A program made the position numbers and the translations under genes. A stretch of 57,253 nt of DNA from Acidovorax sp. (GTDB taxonomy: Bacteria > Pseudomonadota > Gammaproteobacteria > Burkholderiales > Burkholderiaceae_C), in assembly GCA_030692685.1 (NCBI GenBank), contig JAUXZO010000161.1, forward strand, positions 1-57,253, read 5' to 3'. Below are positions 21,060-29,860 of the stretch, one piece after another. The notes beneath the pieces were generated by a model. The model made no database searches, had not been told where the DNA came from, and saw only the letters and a list, made by a program, of their open reading frames with translations. Numbering within the stretch: position 1 is the first letter of the stretch; every line of letters begins with the position of its first letter.

Positions 21060-21301
21060 CAATCAACCTGGCTAACAGGACCTGTCACCGCGCATGAATT
21101 TTTGGCGAGATAACGCAACGCAAGCGATGCAGGCAGCATGAAACACATGCGCTCCAGTGGCTTCAGCGAAACAGGGATCAGGAAAACGCTCAAGACTTGG
21201 CATTGAAAAGCCCGGCGGCAAGCACCAACCGGACAGGATTGAGAAGTGACGCCGTTGCGATGGCGACCGGGAATTGTAGCCGCCAGGGGCCCTCACGGCC
21301 C

Positions 21302-22687
21302 TCATTCCTGCCGGGCCGCCCTGCGCGCCAAAAGCCCGGTCAGCGCGCCGGCCAGGGCCAAACCTGCAACTCCGGTCACAAAACCGTAGCGCATCCGGTG
21401 CAAGGTACCCAGATTCGGTACCAGATAGACGTGAATCACCGTCAACAGGGTCAGAAAGCCAAGTACAAACCAGAACTCCGGCTTTTTGCGGAAGGTCCAC
21501 ATAGCTACGGGCAACAGCAACATACACACGTAGATAGCCAGCATTTCCACGCTAACGACTCTGCGCATCACGGTATTAGCAGCAATGCTTCCGTCCGCCA
21601 ACCATGCACTGGGAAAAGGCGCCAGAAAGCCGATTTGTAATGCCCGCGGCAAATACCCGATGAGGTTACAGACCGTACCGGGTACAAAGTCGGTGTCCAT
21701 ATTGCTCTTCGCGTTTTTATAACTGTTGCCGGAAATAAAGAAGTCGCGCATGGAAGCTACGGTGCTGGATAGCTTGTCTGCATACGCGTTGGCGCCCCGT
21801 TCCAGCACGCAATGCCCCGGCATGTAGCGCATGACGGTTTCGCGCTCGACCACGCTGCCCTTCCAGCTCTCGACCCGGTAGTCCGAGGGTTTGACGAGTA
21901 CCACCAGGACGGGAAGCATCACGAACACAAAAGCAGCAAGAGCAATGCGCCTGCGGCGCAGTACACCCTGGCGCCACCAGAATGCCGCAAGAAACAGCCC
22001 CGACGCACTGGTGATGAGGGCAACCGCCTGCATCAGGATCATGATATGCGGACGTACCACCCATATCAGGAACAGCCCCAGGGCGATAGGCACAAGCAGC
22101 GCGGCAAAGCGCGGCACGGGAGTCACCCAAAAATCCCGGCGGAAGGCTTGCATCCATCCGAGCGCGCACAGCAACATGCCCAAGGCAAAAATGCCATCCT
22201 TGTGGATTTGGGCGTACCAGCTCGCCGCAGAGGGAAACAGCAGAAAAGGAAGGGACGCCCCCACCGAAGCCACCCTGTTTGCCGAAACAAGATAGGCAAT
22301 CAGGTAAACCGTCATGCCCCCGGCCGCGTGCACCAGGGCATTCAGGGGTATCAGCATGTAGGGCTCGGGCGTCACGAACACATACAAGGCCGCAGCGATC
22401 CCCGTTGGGGCGTTGCCGGCCGGTCGAAGCTCCCAGGCAGACCAGCCCTCTTTTTGAATGCGAGCAGCCAGATCGACGGCAGTGAGGTTCATGCCCGCCG
22501 AATCGCTACCGACGAGCATGCCGTGCCCTGCATGGAGATGCGGAAAGAAATGCGGCAACAGGATCAGTTGCACAGCCCATGCCACAAGGCAGATCCCGAG
22601 AAAGGCGACGGCCAGCACAAGCCAAGGCGTCGTCTGCAGCCATGGCTTGCCTTCAAAATTGGCCGGATGCGGTAGTTTCGACGTCAT
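21302..22687 (-). CDS. Polytopic membrane protein, unclassified family, paralogue B (polymerase or GT-C candidate)
   Basis: A 461-residue integral membrane protein sharing its whole layout with the protein at 7176-8831. Conserved points are LHAGHGMLVGSDSAG (Asp62) after the first membrane segment, GNAPTGIAA, IPLNALVHAAGG, YAQIHKDG (158-165), VRPHI, YLPRALQI (345-352), APFPSAW (356-362), SVEM (379-382) and LGTLHRMRY (426-434). It differs from paralogue A mainly by a shorter periplasmic region. No catalytic assignment is certain; Wzy polymerase or a GT-C transferase using undecaprenyl-P-sugar are the options. ATG at 22687 is preferred because alignment with paralogue A begins just after it, though an in-frame ATG exists at 22738. 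It lies beside 680 bp of gene-free DNA and an IS element. Confidence 0.75.
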   Translation of the reverse strand: MTSKLPHPANFEGKPWLQTTPWLVLAVAFLGICLVAWAVQLILLPHFFPHLHAGHGMLVGSDSAGMNLTAVDLAARIQKEGWSAWELRPAGNAPTGIAAALYVFVTPEPYMLIPLNALVHAAGGMTVYLIAYLVSANRVASVGASLPFLLFPSAASWYAQIHKDGIFALGMLLCALGWMQAFRRDFWVTPVPRFAALLVPIALGLFLIWVVRPHIMILMQAVALITSASGLFLAAFWWRQGVLRRRRIALAAFVFVMLPVLVVLVKPSDYRVESWKGSVVERETVMRYMPGHCVLERGANAYADKLSSTVASMRDFFISGNSYKNAKSNMDTDFVPGTVCNLIGYLPRALQIGFLAPFPSAWLADGSIAANTVMRRVVSVEMLAIYVCMLLLPVAMWTFRKKPEFWFVLGFLTLLTVIHVYLVPNLGTLHRMRYGFVTGVAGLALAGALTGLLARRAARQE

Positions 22688-23367
22688 GGTCCTGAGGTCT
22701 GATGTTGTGAGAGTTGGAATGGGGAAAGGTCCTGCCATAAACGCCGCTGGCTGTGATTCTCCCGCGTTTTCTGGCTTCCCCCTGAGTCGCAGATCCCGGA
22801 TAGCGCTTCATCCGGGAGGTAGTGTATGCAAACTTACATCGGAAGCCCTGTTAAAGCCATTCACCATCGCAAGTTGGTATTCAGTACGGTGTCAAGCAAT
22901 TACTACATTTTTAGAGCAAAAAATGGCTGCAGTTCAATAAATACGGGTGTAGGACGCTATGAAATATCTAGCACTTTGCGCTTTCACGTGCCGGCTTGAA
23001 GCCTCCGACCTCATGCCCTCGCCCGGTTGAGACGGCGATGCAGATATCCGGGGATCGTCCTGATTTGCCTCCAGACCACTGCATAAAACCCCATGCCGAG
23101 TCCCCTAGGGTGGTGCATACCCTGTAGACCGCAGCAATCGGGCCCATATCGTTAAGAGAGGATGAAGTGATCAACTTAATCCCTGATCCTTGACGCATGT
23201 CAGCGTGGGACCGCCTGCGCATACCCCATTTCACATGTAATAGGGAGAGGGCAAGTCAGGGCCAACGCAAGCAACGAAATGTAGAAATCGTCCAGCGCCC
23301 AGTGTGCACGCTTGTCAACGAAGCCGCGCACAAAAGCCTAGAGCACCAAAACCAAAGCAACACACTA
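22688..23367. other. Gene-poor stretch between paralogue B and the IS630 element
   Basis: About 680 bp with no intact gene. Short open frames are scattered with stops. Only one patch at 23011-23094 looks protein-like (listed separately). The sequence around 22820-22960 is visibly AT-richer than the flanking genes. The stretch ends at the TA dinucleotide of the IS insertion. It probably represents decay or deletion scars next to the mobile element and breaks the otherwise tight operon. Confidence 0.5.
23011..23094 (-). pseudogene. Possible relic of a GT2 C-terminus
   Basis: A 27-codon frame ends in IPGYLHRRLNR and starts MGFYAVVW. This resembles the tail of the intact GT2 at 24524-25372, which ends GLYGAW, a short spacer, then LPGFLARRLR. 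An in-frame stop about 60 bases upstream isolates it, and no ribosome binding site is evident. It is best read as the remaining tail of a second, lost glycosyltransferase gene, perhaps removed by events linked to the nearby IS. The match is short and may be chance. Confidence 0.3.
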
Positions 23368-23390
23368 TTGAGGTTTTCTAAACTCATGAC
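23368..23390 (+). repeat. IS630 left terminal inverted repeat
   Basis: Starts TTGAGG and ends CTCATGAC immediately before the transposase stop region. Pairs with 24443-24465 in inverted orientation, 19 of 23 bases identical, with mismatches at positions 5, 6, 9 and 17. Flanked outside by TA. Confidence 0.9.
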
Positions 23391-23391
23391 A

Positions 23392-24392
23392 TCACCAAAG
23401 CGTAGCCTGCATCCGGCAAGCGGCGATGATCGAAGGTCGCTTTTGAGCACTCTTGAGCTTGTTGCGCGCGGTCGTATGCAGCTCGCTCAGATCGTTGGGA
23501 CAGTAGTTGGCCAGCGCGTGTCGTTTGAGCCAGGCCCACAGATATTCGACGGGATTGAGGTCCGGCGCGTAGGGCGGCAGGAATGCGATCTGGATGTGTC
23601 CGCCCAGGCTGTCCACATACTCGCGCACCAGGCGACTGCGGTGCGCCTTCAATCCATCCCAGATGACCAGCAGCGGCTGCTTCAAATGGGCCTTGAGCGC
23701 CTTGAGAAATTCGACGATCTTCTCCTTCTTGATGCTGCCCTCGTGAAGCCTGAACAGGCAGTTGGTGCGGCTCAAGCCAGCGATGACCGAGACGTGGGTC
23801 CAGTTGAAGTGAAACTGGATGATCGGGGTCTGCCCCTTGGGCGCCCAGGTGCGCACCCGCGTCGGGCGCTCGCTGATGCCCGACTCGTCCACAAAGACGA
23901 TCAGCCGGCCTTCTCGCTGGGCTTTTTTTTAAGGGCCGGCCAGGTGCTTCGCTTCCAACTGCGCACGGCATCCTCGTTGCGCTCGATGGCACGCTTTTCC
24001 GGTTTTTGCGGGCTGAAGCCCAGTGAGCCCAGAATTCGCCAGACGTGTGCCTGGCTGAAACGCACGCCGTGCAGGCGCTCGATGAGCGCTCCCACGCGCT
24101 TGAGCGTCCACAGCTCGGTGCCAAACCCCTGGCTTGTCGGGCCCTGCAGGAGTGCTTGGCGTACGCTGGCCAGTTGCGCCGGGTCAAGCTGGGCCGGTCG
24201 GCCCGGCTCGGGCACGGCGCGCAAGGCGTCGATGCCGCCCTCATCAAGCAATGCCTTCCAGGTGTATACAGTCTGGCGCGCCACGCCCACGGCCAGCGCC
24301 ACTTCGGCACAGCCCTTGCCTTTTTGCAGCATCCGCCCGGCGCGTAACCGCTTCTTCGCCACCTCGCTCAATCGCTTTTGCACCATGCCCAT
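23392..24392 (-). CDS. IS630-family DDE transposase, made by -1 frameshift
   Basis: Two frames together encode a 333-residue transposase. The first (24392-23901) carries the helix-turn-helix region EVALAVGVARQTVYTWK. The second (ending 23392) carries the catalytic DDE domain: Asp in FVDESGI just after the junction, Asp in VIWDGLKAH and Glu in DLNPVEYLW. The frames join at a run of eight A (minus strand, 23930-23923) containing A-AAA-AAG. A -1 slip there reads KKKAQREGRLIVFVDES, a continuous IS630 sequence. ATG at 24392 or 24386 are both served by GGAG upstream. A sequencing or mutational frameshift is the alternative, but the heptamer is a textbook slippery site. Confidence 0.88.
23923..23930 (-). 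promoter_or_regulatory. Slippery A8 run for -1 ribosomal frameshifting in the transposase
   Basis: On the minus strand the codons read CTT AAA AAA AAG. The A AAA AAG heptamer allows tandem -1 slippage, after which the reading frame continues into the catalytic domain. Frame-0 ribosomes stop at TGA (23903-23901), 22 bases further on. Confidence 0.75.
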
Positions 24393-24442
24393 ATTCTCCA
24401 GGAACAAACCTGAAGACGTAACGCACGAGCAGCACAACGGTT

Positions 24443-24465
24443 GTCATGTGTTTAGAGAAGATCAA
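24443..24465 (-). repeat. IS630 right terminal inverted repeat
   Basis: On the minus strand starts TTGATC and ends CACATGAC, matching the left end at 23368-23390. Flanked outside by TA at 24466-24467, giving the expected TA duplication. Confidence 0.9.
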
Positions 24466-24523
24466 TAGGAGGATGCCCAATTGAATGCTGAGGTAACTCA
24501 GTCCCAAATTTCACCCGTCAACG

Positions 24524-25372
24524 TCAACGCAGTCTACGTGCTAGAAAACCCGGTAAATCGCGTGCTTGTTTTGATATTACTAGCCATGCGCCATAGAGTC
24601 CGGCAAACACCCCCCCAACACCTGCGGCGGAAATATAGCTCGCCCTAATCAACCCAAAAACACCGGCAACCAGACTAAATCGCGCTGAATAGTCCTGATA
24701 TTGAACGCGCTGGAGATTGCTTTTAGGAATCTCATAGTAATAAAACCGCGGGCCCGCCACATACTTGAACGAGCCCATAAATGCCGCACCAATCATGACT
24801 GGAAGATCGGGCCACCAAGCGTTTCCCGCAAAGGGAATCCTCTTCAAACTGGAGGTTCTCCATACGCCATAGATATGGAAACACTGCGTAAACGCAGCTT
24901 TTTTCATGCGCTCACTCCAGTCAAGCCCTTCAGTGGAAAAGTCATACTCTCGCAGAGTTCCTTGCTGGTTGCTAGGAGATGTGATGAGTAAATCCCCGAA
25001 TGTCAATACTGCTTCGGAGTCGACTTCCAAGGCAGCCACCAGCCGCTCGACGTAATCCGGCCCATGCAAATCATCATGTGCAGCCCAAAGAAAATAGTCG
25101 CCCTTAGCTTGATCGAGAACAAACCGGAAATTATCAAATGCCTTGATGGGCTCCATCTGACGGATATAGGCAATACGCCGATCCCGTGCGCAATACTGCG
25201 CCATGATCTCAGCGGTTTGATCATCTGATCCGTTGTCAGAAACGACTATTTCGAGGTTGTGGTACGACTGTCCCAGAATAGAATCAAGAGCGTGAGCCAG
25301 AAAGGTCCCGCCATTGCGGACCGGAATCCCCACTGTCACCAAGGACTGGCTTCCCGCGAATTGATGCGACAT
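24524..25372 (-). CDS. Glycosyltransferase family 2
   Basis: A 282-residue GT-A enzyme with VTVGIPVRNGGTFLAHALDS at the N-terminus, the VVSDNGSDDQT strand and the metal-binding DYFLWAAHDDLHGPDY near residue 95. The C-terminal 60 residues are hydrophobic in part and could associate with the membrane. It is the last gene before the IS element, with its stop 57 bp from the TA target. It follows the CmcI-type methyltransferase gene by 12 bp, so it could transfer the sugar that the latter methylates. Donor unknown. Confidence 0.9.
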   Translation of the reverse strand: MSHQFAGSQSLVTVGIPVRNGGTFLAHALDSILGQSYHNLEIVVSDNGSDDQTAEIMAQYCARDRRIAYIRQMEPIKAFDNFRFVLDQAKGDYFLWAAHDDLHGPDYVERLVAALEVDSEAVLTFGDLLITSPSNQQGTLREYDFSTEGLDWSERMKKAAFTQCFHIYGVWRTSSLKRIPFAGNAWWPDLPVMIGAAFMGSFKYVAGPRFYYYEIPKSNLQRVQYQDYSARFSLVAGVFGLIRASYISAAGVGGVFAGLYGAWLVISKQARDLPGFLARRLR

Positions 25373-25384
25373 TAGCAGTGAACT

Positions 25385-26149
25385 TTAGAGACGACGCAGA
25401 TACGCTGAAGGCCAGTAAGTAATGTTCTCGCTTAGGGAGCTCTCATTGAACGCCCAAGCGGGTTGTTCAATCAAGAATTCCGGATGATCTTTGACAAAGT
25501 CCCTGGCAGCGTTGGCAGGATGATCCTCGTCCCAAGTCGGCGTGCCTCTAGGCACGTCAAAAGTATCAGCCATGACACCGTCAGTTGCAACGATGTAAGA
25601 ACCTGGTGTCACGATATCGTGATAAGCAATCAGCTCATTCAAGACGTGACGGCGAGAATGGTCGGAGTCCAGCAATACAAGGACTTTTTCTCCAGGTTTG
25701 ATGTGCGTTTTGACCTGGGCCACGATTGCCGGATCAATTGAACTACCCTCCACCAGAGTAATCAGGGAATTGAGCGAATGCGCCTCGATTTCCTTTCGGT
25801 TGTGGGCCCGAATATCGATGTCAATTCCTATGACACGGCCCCTGCCGATCGCTTTAAAAATGCTCGCATAAAAGATCAACGATCCGCCGTGTGCCACGCC
25901 AGTTTCCACAATCACGTCTGGTTGAACGCTGTAAATGACCTCTTGAATGCGGATCAGGTCCTCCGGCAACTGAATGACAGGCCGTCCAAACCAAGTGAAG
26001 GTGTAGGAGTACTTTTCGTTCCAACCCACCTTGACCCATTGCCTGGACAGTTGCTCGAAAGCCTCCTTAGAGTAGAGGTCCAGTTCGCGCTCCCTGCCCT
26101 CGTCCAGAATGGTTAATTTTTTATTGTCTGTGTCGATGGTCAGCTTCAT
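25385..26149 (-). CDS. CmcI/cephalosporin-hydroxylase family methyltransferase (sugar O-methyltransferase candidate)
   Basis: A 254-residue member of the family named after cephalosporin hydroxylase CmcI, which includes rhamnosyl O-methyltransferases. It has the SAM-binding VETGVAHGGSLIFYAS near residue 82, an acidic GIDIDIR strand and the metal-binding LLDSDHSRRHV near residue 158. In glycan loci these proteins methylate hydroxyls on deoxyhexoses. The C-methyl deoxyhexose genes and GT2 are near, so O-methylation of that residue is a reasonable inference. It is followed 165 bp upstream by rfbF. Confidence 0.85.
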   Translation of the reverse strand: MKLTIDTDNKKLTILDEGRERELDLYSKEAFEQLSRQWVKVGWNEKYSYTFTWFGRPVIQLPEDLIRIQEVIYSVQPDVIVETGVAHGGSLIFYASIFKAIGRGRVIGIDIDIRAHNRKEIEAHSLNSLITLVEGSSIDPAIVAQVKTHIKPGEKVLVLLDSDHSRRHVLNELIAYHDIVTPGSYIVATDGVMADTFDVPRGTPTWDEDHPANAARDFVKDHPEFLIEQPAWAFNESSLSENITYWPSAYLRRL

Positions 26150-26314
26150 GCACTAATCCGTTTAGGTTGAAAATTCGCAAACTACCTGCTGCGGGTTTAC
26201 CGGTCGGCTAAAGGGTGACGCGACGGCTTCACTAGCAAAGTCGGCCGAGAATTCTATCAATCGCCTCGAACACGCCGTGAATCCGCAAAAGCCCTGCTCA
26301 TTCAGCTCAGTTGG

Positions 26315-27085
26315 TTATTTCCAAACCTTCCAAGGGGCAGATCCACTACTCCAGAGTTCCTCAAGCAGTGTTTTGTCACGCAGGGTATCCATCGGTTGCC
26401 AAAAGCCGCTGTGCTTGTAGGCCGACAGCTGCCCCTCCCGGGCCAACCGCTCAAGCGGTTCACGCTCCCATGTGGTGGTGCTGTCAGCGATATAGTCGAT
26501 GACCTTTGGTGACAACACAAAGTACCCGCCGTTGATGGACGCACCGTCACCCTGTGGTTTCTCCTGGAACCCGGTAATCTTGCCATGGGCGATATCCAGG
26601 GCGCCGAAGCGCCCCGGGGGTTGCACGGACGTCACCGTTGCCAACGTTCCCTGTGCCTTGTGGAATTCGATCAGCTTGCCCACGTCCACATCAGCCACAC
26701 CGTCGCCATAGGTAAAGCAGAAGTCCTCGTCGCCCAGATAAGCTGCCACCCGCTTCATGCGTCCGCCGGTCATGGTGTCCTGCCCGGTATCAACCAGTGT
26801 GACCTTCCACGGCTCAGCGCTGGCGTGATGCACTTCCATCTTGTTGTTGGCCATGTCGAAAGTCACGTCCGACATGTGCAGAAAATAGTTGGCAAAGTAT
26901 TCCTTGATCAGGTAGCCCTTGTAGCCCAGGCAGACCACAAAATCGTTGACGCCGTGGCATGAATAGGTCTTCATGATGTGCCACAGGATGGGCATGCCCC
27001 CGATCTCGACCATGGGTTTGGGCTTCAGAACGGTTTCTTCGCTGAGGCGCGTTCCGAGTCCACCCGCAAGAATGACTGCTTTCAT
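26315..27085 (-). CDS. rfbF: Glucose-1-phosphate cytidylyltransferase
   Basis: A 256-residue nucleotidyltransferase making CDP-glucose from CTP and glucose-1-phosphate. The N-terminus is [18 protein letters not shown], with KPMVEIGG and [17 protein letters not shown] near residue 125 supplies the metal-binding Asp, and [16 protein letters not shown] is typical. Length matches the family (257). ATG at 27085 has AAGGA eight bases upstream; a longer frame adds only nine residues. It supplies rfbG, 8.4 kb away and separated from it by the CmcI, GT2, IS630, membrane-protein, ABC and GT4 genes. Confidence 0.96.
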   Translation of the reverse strand: MKAVILAGGLGTRLSEETVLKPKPMVEIGGMPILWHIMKTYSCHGVNDFVVCLGYKGYLIKEYFANYFLHMSDVTFDMANNKMEVHHASAEPWKVTLVDTGQDTMTGGRMKRVAAYLGDEDFCFTYGDGVADVDVGKLIEFHKAQGTLATVTSVQPPGRFGALDIAHGKITGFQEKPQGDGASINGGYFVLSPKVIDYIADSTTTWEREPLERLAREGQLSAYKHSGFWQPMDTLRDKTLLEELWSSGSAPWKVWK

Positions 27086-27108
27086 CGGTTTTTCCTTTTT
27101 TGTGGAAT

Positions 27109-28575
27109 TCATTTTGGAAGGGGAAGGCTGAGTTGAGCGGCCAAAGCCGCTCCATAGTGCTTGCCATTCTCGACCATGGGAAAGTACGGAACCAGGGAAT
27201 TGAGGTATGACAGCAGAAAACGATTCAGGTGACCCTGGCGATCAGGAATTTTATCGAAGTCACGATCAACGAGAATTTTTCGCAGGACTCCCGGCAACTC
27301 CTGCACCGAACCGACCCGATAGAAAAGGTCACAGTGGGTAAAAAACGACCGCCCAAGAATGACGGTTGGCTTGCCCAGCGCGACTCCTTCGAAGCCCACC
27401 GTACCGCTGATGGCGATGATTGCCTCGACGCGGCTGATGATTTCCTTAGAGGGCGCGTCGCAAAAGCGCACGTTGTAAAGGCTCGCCAGGTGCCGGTACT
27501 GCCAGACGGGCCGGGCGCCGCGTCCCCAGGGATGCTCTTTCACAATCAGCATATAGCCCAGTGGCAGGGATTTTGAGATGTTCTCTACCAACGCGATTTG
27601 GTTGGCGTAGAAGATGCCCTGGCTGAGCGTGGACTGCTCCGGCTGGTACTGAAAAGCAAAAAAAACGCTTTGGGGGGGTATGCCGTGCGCGTCACGCGGT
27701 CCGAACATATTTCTTCCAGAAAACTTCCTCCACACGCGGAGCAGGTTTGCCTTGGCCTTTTGCACCGGCGCTATTTTGATGTACTCCACGTCGGGGTTCC
27801 GCCGCGAATTCTTCATGAGATAGGCGAACAGGCCGCGCACATTCGGAGACAGTGCGCTGAAACCCGCGTTGCGCTCCCTGTTCTTTTGGGTGAAAGCGGT
27901 TTTGTTCTGGAAAGCCTTCACGGATTCGGCGAACGCGGTGACACGCAAGACCTCGGCCTCGGAGAGGTCTTGGTGCAGCGTCCGGCGATATTCGGCAATC
28001 ATCTTCTCGGACTCCATGAATTCATTGTTCGAGAAGTAGCCGCCCTCCGCTCCACGCTCCAGCAGCCAGGCCGGTGTGATCGCAAACACCTTCACACCGT
28101 GATGCTGCGCCACCTTGAAAACCACATGGGAGAAAAGCGTGTCCGCCGTCTGGCACACCACAGCCTGCACACCCTCCACCTTGAACAGGTGCTCAAAAAA
28201 AGTCACCATGTTGACGAGAAGCCGCATCACGTATTCGGGGGGCTCGCAGCGCTGCCCCGCGCCGCCCAGCAACAGCGAATAGTCCGTAAATACCCGCTCG
28301 CTTGCAATCACCGCAGACCAATTGACCTCGCGATACTCTTCGCGCAACCTGCTCACATCACCTTCTGCCTGAGGGCCCCGGCCTACCCAGTCCTCAAAGG
28401 TAAATATGGATGCCTCCGACCCCCCTTCGGCAACAAGAAGGGCCCGCTCTGAATTGAGCCATGGCGCGAACACGCACTCGGCCCCGAAGCACGGGTCGCG
28501 CAGCGCAGTCGCCATGGCGGTGTAAAAATCAAGAACGGACTTACCGCCCTGGTTCCCGATAAACGCTATTTTCAT
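27109..28575 (-). CDS. Capsule-polysaccharide-synthesis-like protein (KpsC/S-type domain)
   Basis: A 488-residue protein whose C-terminal half resembles the Capsule_synth domain. It has FAFQYQPEQ near residue 310, [13 protein letters not shown] near 350, then the donor-site segment [19 protein letters not shown] near 395 and [10 protein letters not shown]. Proteins with this fold include retaining beta-Kdo transferases and relatives encoded with nonulosonic-acid genes. The neighbouring CMP-sugar genes make a CMP-nonulosonate transferase role attractive, but this is inference. ATG at 28575 begins the conserved [11 protein letters not shown] strand; the open frame upstream to 28779 overlaps neuC and is not real. 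Confidence 0.75.
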   Translation of the reverse strand: MKIAFIGNQGGKSVLDFYTAMATALRDPCFGAECVFAPWLNSERALLVAEGGSEASIFTFEDWVGRGPQAEGDVSRLREEYREVNWSAVIASERVFTDYSLLLGGAGQRCEPPEYVMRLLVNMVTFFEHLFKVEGVQAVVCQTADTLFSHVVFKVAQHHGVKVFAITPAWLLERGAEGGYFSNNEFMESEKMIAEYRRTLHQDLSEAEVLRVTAFAESVKAFQNKTAFTQKNRERNAGFSALSPNVRGLFAYLMKNSRRNPDVEYIKIAPVQKAKANLLRVWRKFSGRNMFGPRDAHGIPPQSVFFAFQYQPEQSTLSQGIFYANQIALVENISKSLPLGYMLIVKEHPWGRGARPVWQYRHLASLYNVRFCDAPSKEIISRVEAIIAISGTVGFEGVALGKPTVILGRSFFTHCDLFYRVGSVQELPGVLRKILVDRDFDKIPDRQGHLNRFLLSYLNSLVPYFPMVENGKHYGAALAAQLSLPLPK

Positions 28576-28618
28576 GAGCGCTCCGCCATCTCCACCGCTA
28601 CCCGCATGACGCGCCTGT

Positions 28619-29755
28619 TCACGCGCTATGCCTGTAGTCAAGTGCTGCCAGTTCCTGGGCAATACGCTCACCGGCGTCGCCCTTGCCGTAACGGGAATCC
28701 GCCGGATAGCGCCCATGTTCAATTTGATGTCGCAGCTTCTCCGCAATATCCTCGGCGTCATAGGTGGCGAACACGGCATTGTTGCCGTGTTCCCGACCTT
28801 GTTGCCGATCCCCGACGATCACCGCTGGAACCCCGAGAAACGAGCATTCGCGAATGAAAGATGAAGAATTTCCAACGCAGCAGGCAGCGTTGTTGATCAC
28901 CCGGGCGTAGTCCTCGGGGGAAAAATTCTTGTAGTAGTAAATCGGCTCCTGCATGTTGAGCTCGCGAAAATGGCGAATGCCCTTGGACACGTCGTCACTT
29001 CCGGCGTCGACATTGGGCCACATTACAACCTTCTGGATGTCTCCGATCACCTTCAGGGCGTGAAGGGTCTCGCTGACCTGCTCAAAGCCATGGCCGTAGC
29101 TGGTCGTGACCGGATGTTGCACCATCAGCACATAAGGCTTCGACCAGTCGGTGGGTTTGCCCACTCCCAGATACTGCACCATGGCCTCGTTGCTGATGGA
29201 CAAATTTTCATGGACGAGGACATCCATCGCAGGACATCCGTAGTTGTACACGTAGCGCGGGTCTTCACCCATCTCAATGACGCGGTTCTTCGAATCTTCG
29301 GAAGATACAAAGTGAATGTCAGCCAGCTTCGTGATCGCGTGACGAACCCGGTCATCGATATTTCCGCTGACTTCGCCGCCCTGCAGGTGCACCAGGGGAA
29401 TGTTCAGGTATGTGGCCGCGATTGCAGTTGCCATCGTTTCAAACCGGTCTGCCACTGTTACCACCATGTCCGGCGCAAGATCTTCAAAGGCGGTGGAAAG
29501 CTCCACAATGCCCAGCCCGGTCGACTTGGCCTGGGTGACCAGGGTCTCACCTTCAATCACGTAGTGGATCGACCGCACCGGCGTAAAACCATCTTTCTTG
29601 ATGACGTTGATCGCTTTGCCGAAGCGCTCCAGAAGGGTCGAGGCGCCCACGACAAGCTGCAGTTCCAGCTCTGGATGCGCCTGTATGGCCTTCATGAGGT
29701 ATTTGACCCGCCCATAATTGGCTCGGCTGGCTACCACCACGCATATTTTCTTCAT
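28619..29755 (-). CDS. neuC: UDP-GlcNAc 2-epimerase, hydrolysing (NeuC/LegG family)
   Basis: A 378-residue GT-B-like epimerase. It starts KKICVVVASRANYGRVKYLM (family: SRANY near residue 10), with TVADRFETMATAIAA, LQGGEVSGNIDDRVRHAITK near residue 125 and CVGNSSSFIRE near residue 285. Enzymes of this family release UDP and produce the 2-epimerised hexosamine (ManNAc or a 2,4-diacetamido sugar) that NeuB condenses. The substrate cannot be fixed from sequence. ATG at 29755 starts at the first beta strand. It lies 105 bp downstream of neuB. Confidence 0.9.
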   Translation of the reverse strand: MKKICVVVASRANYGRVKYLMKAIQAHPELELQLVVGASTLLERFGKAINVIKKDGFTPVRSIHYVIEGETLVTQAKSTGLGIVELSTAFEDLAPDMVVTVADRFETMATAIAATYLNIPLVHLQGGEVSGNIDDRVRHAITKLADIHFVSSEDSKNRVIEMGEDPRYVYNYGCPAMDVLVHENLSISNEAMVQYLGVGKPTDWSKPYVLMVQHPVTTSYGHGFEQVSETLHALKVIGDIQKVVMWPNVDAGSDDVSKGIRHFRELNMQEPIYYYKNFSPEDYARVINNAACCVGNSSSFIRECSFLGVPAVIVGDRQQGREHGNNAVFATYDAEDIAEKLRHQIEHGRYPADSRYGKGDAGERIAQELAALDYRHSA

Positions 29756-29860
29756 CGGGTATCTCGTTCTTTTGTAAATCCGCAGCAAAAGGAGGCGCTT
29801 CAGCCTTAAGGGTGCGGGTTGCAGCGGTAACAGATCGCCACCATGGCACCCCAGCGAAAA

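Larger units (their letters stand above)
23368..24465 (-). mobile_element. Complete IS630-family insertion sequence, 1098 bp
   Basis: The element is bounded by 23-bp imperfect inverted repeats (19 of 23 positions match) and directly flanked on both sides by TA (23366-23367 and 24466-24467). TA is the target dinucleotide duplicated by IS630/Tc1-mariner-type transposases. It contains one transposase in two overlapping frames joined by an A-rich slippery site. It has inserted downstream of the GT2 gene at 24524 and upstream of the membrane protein gene at 21302, without visibly interrupting an intact gene. Intact ends and reading frames suggest a fairly recent arrival. Confidence 0.93.

Noticed and set aside
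21287..21303. Hairpin GGGCC-GTGAG-GGCCC at the end of membrane paralogue B
   Set aside because: The stem is short, overlaps the stop codon region and is not followed by a T-tract, so it is not convincing as a terminator.
23197..24468. A 423-codon plus-strand frame across the IS element
   Set aside because: It is antisense to the IS630 transposase, whose domains and catalytic residues are clear on the minus strand.
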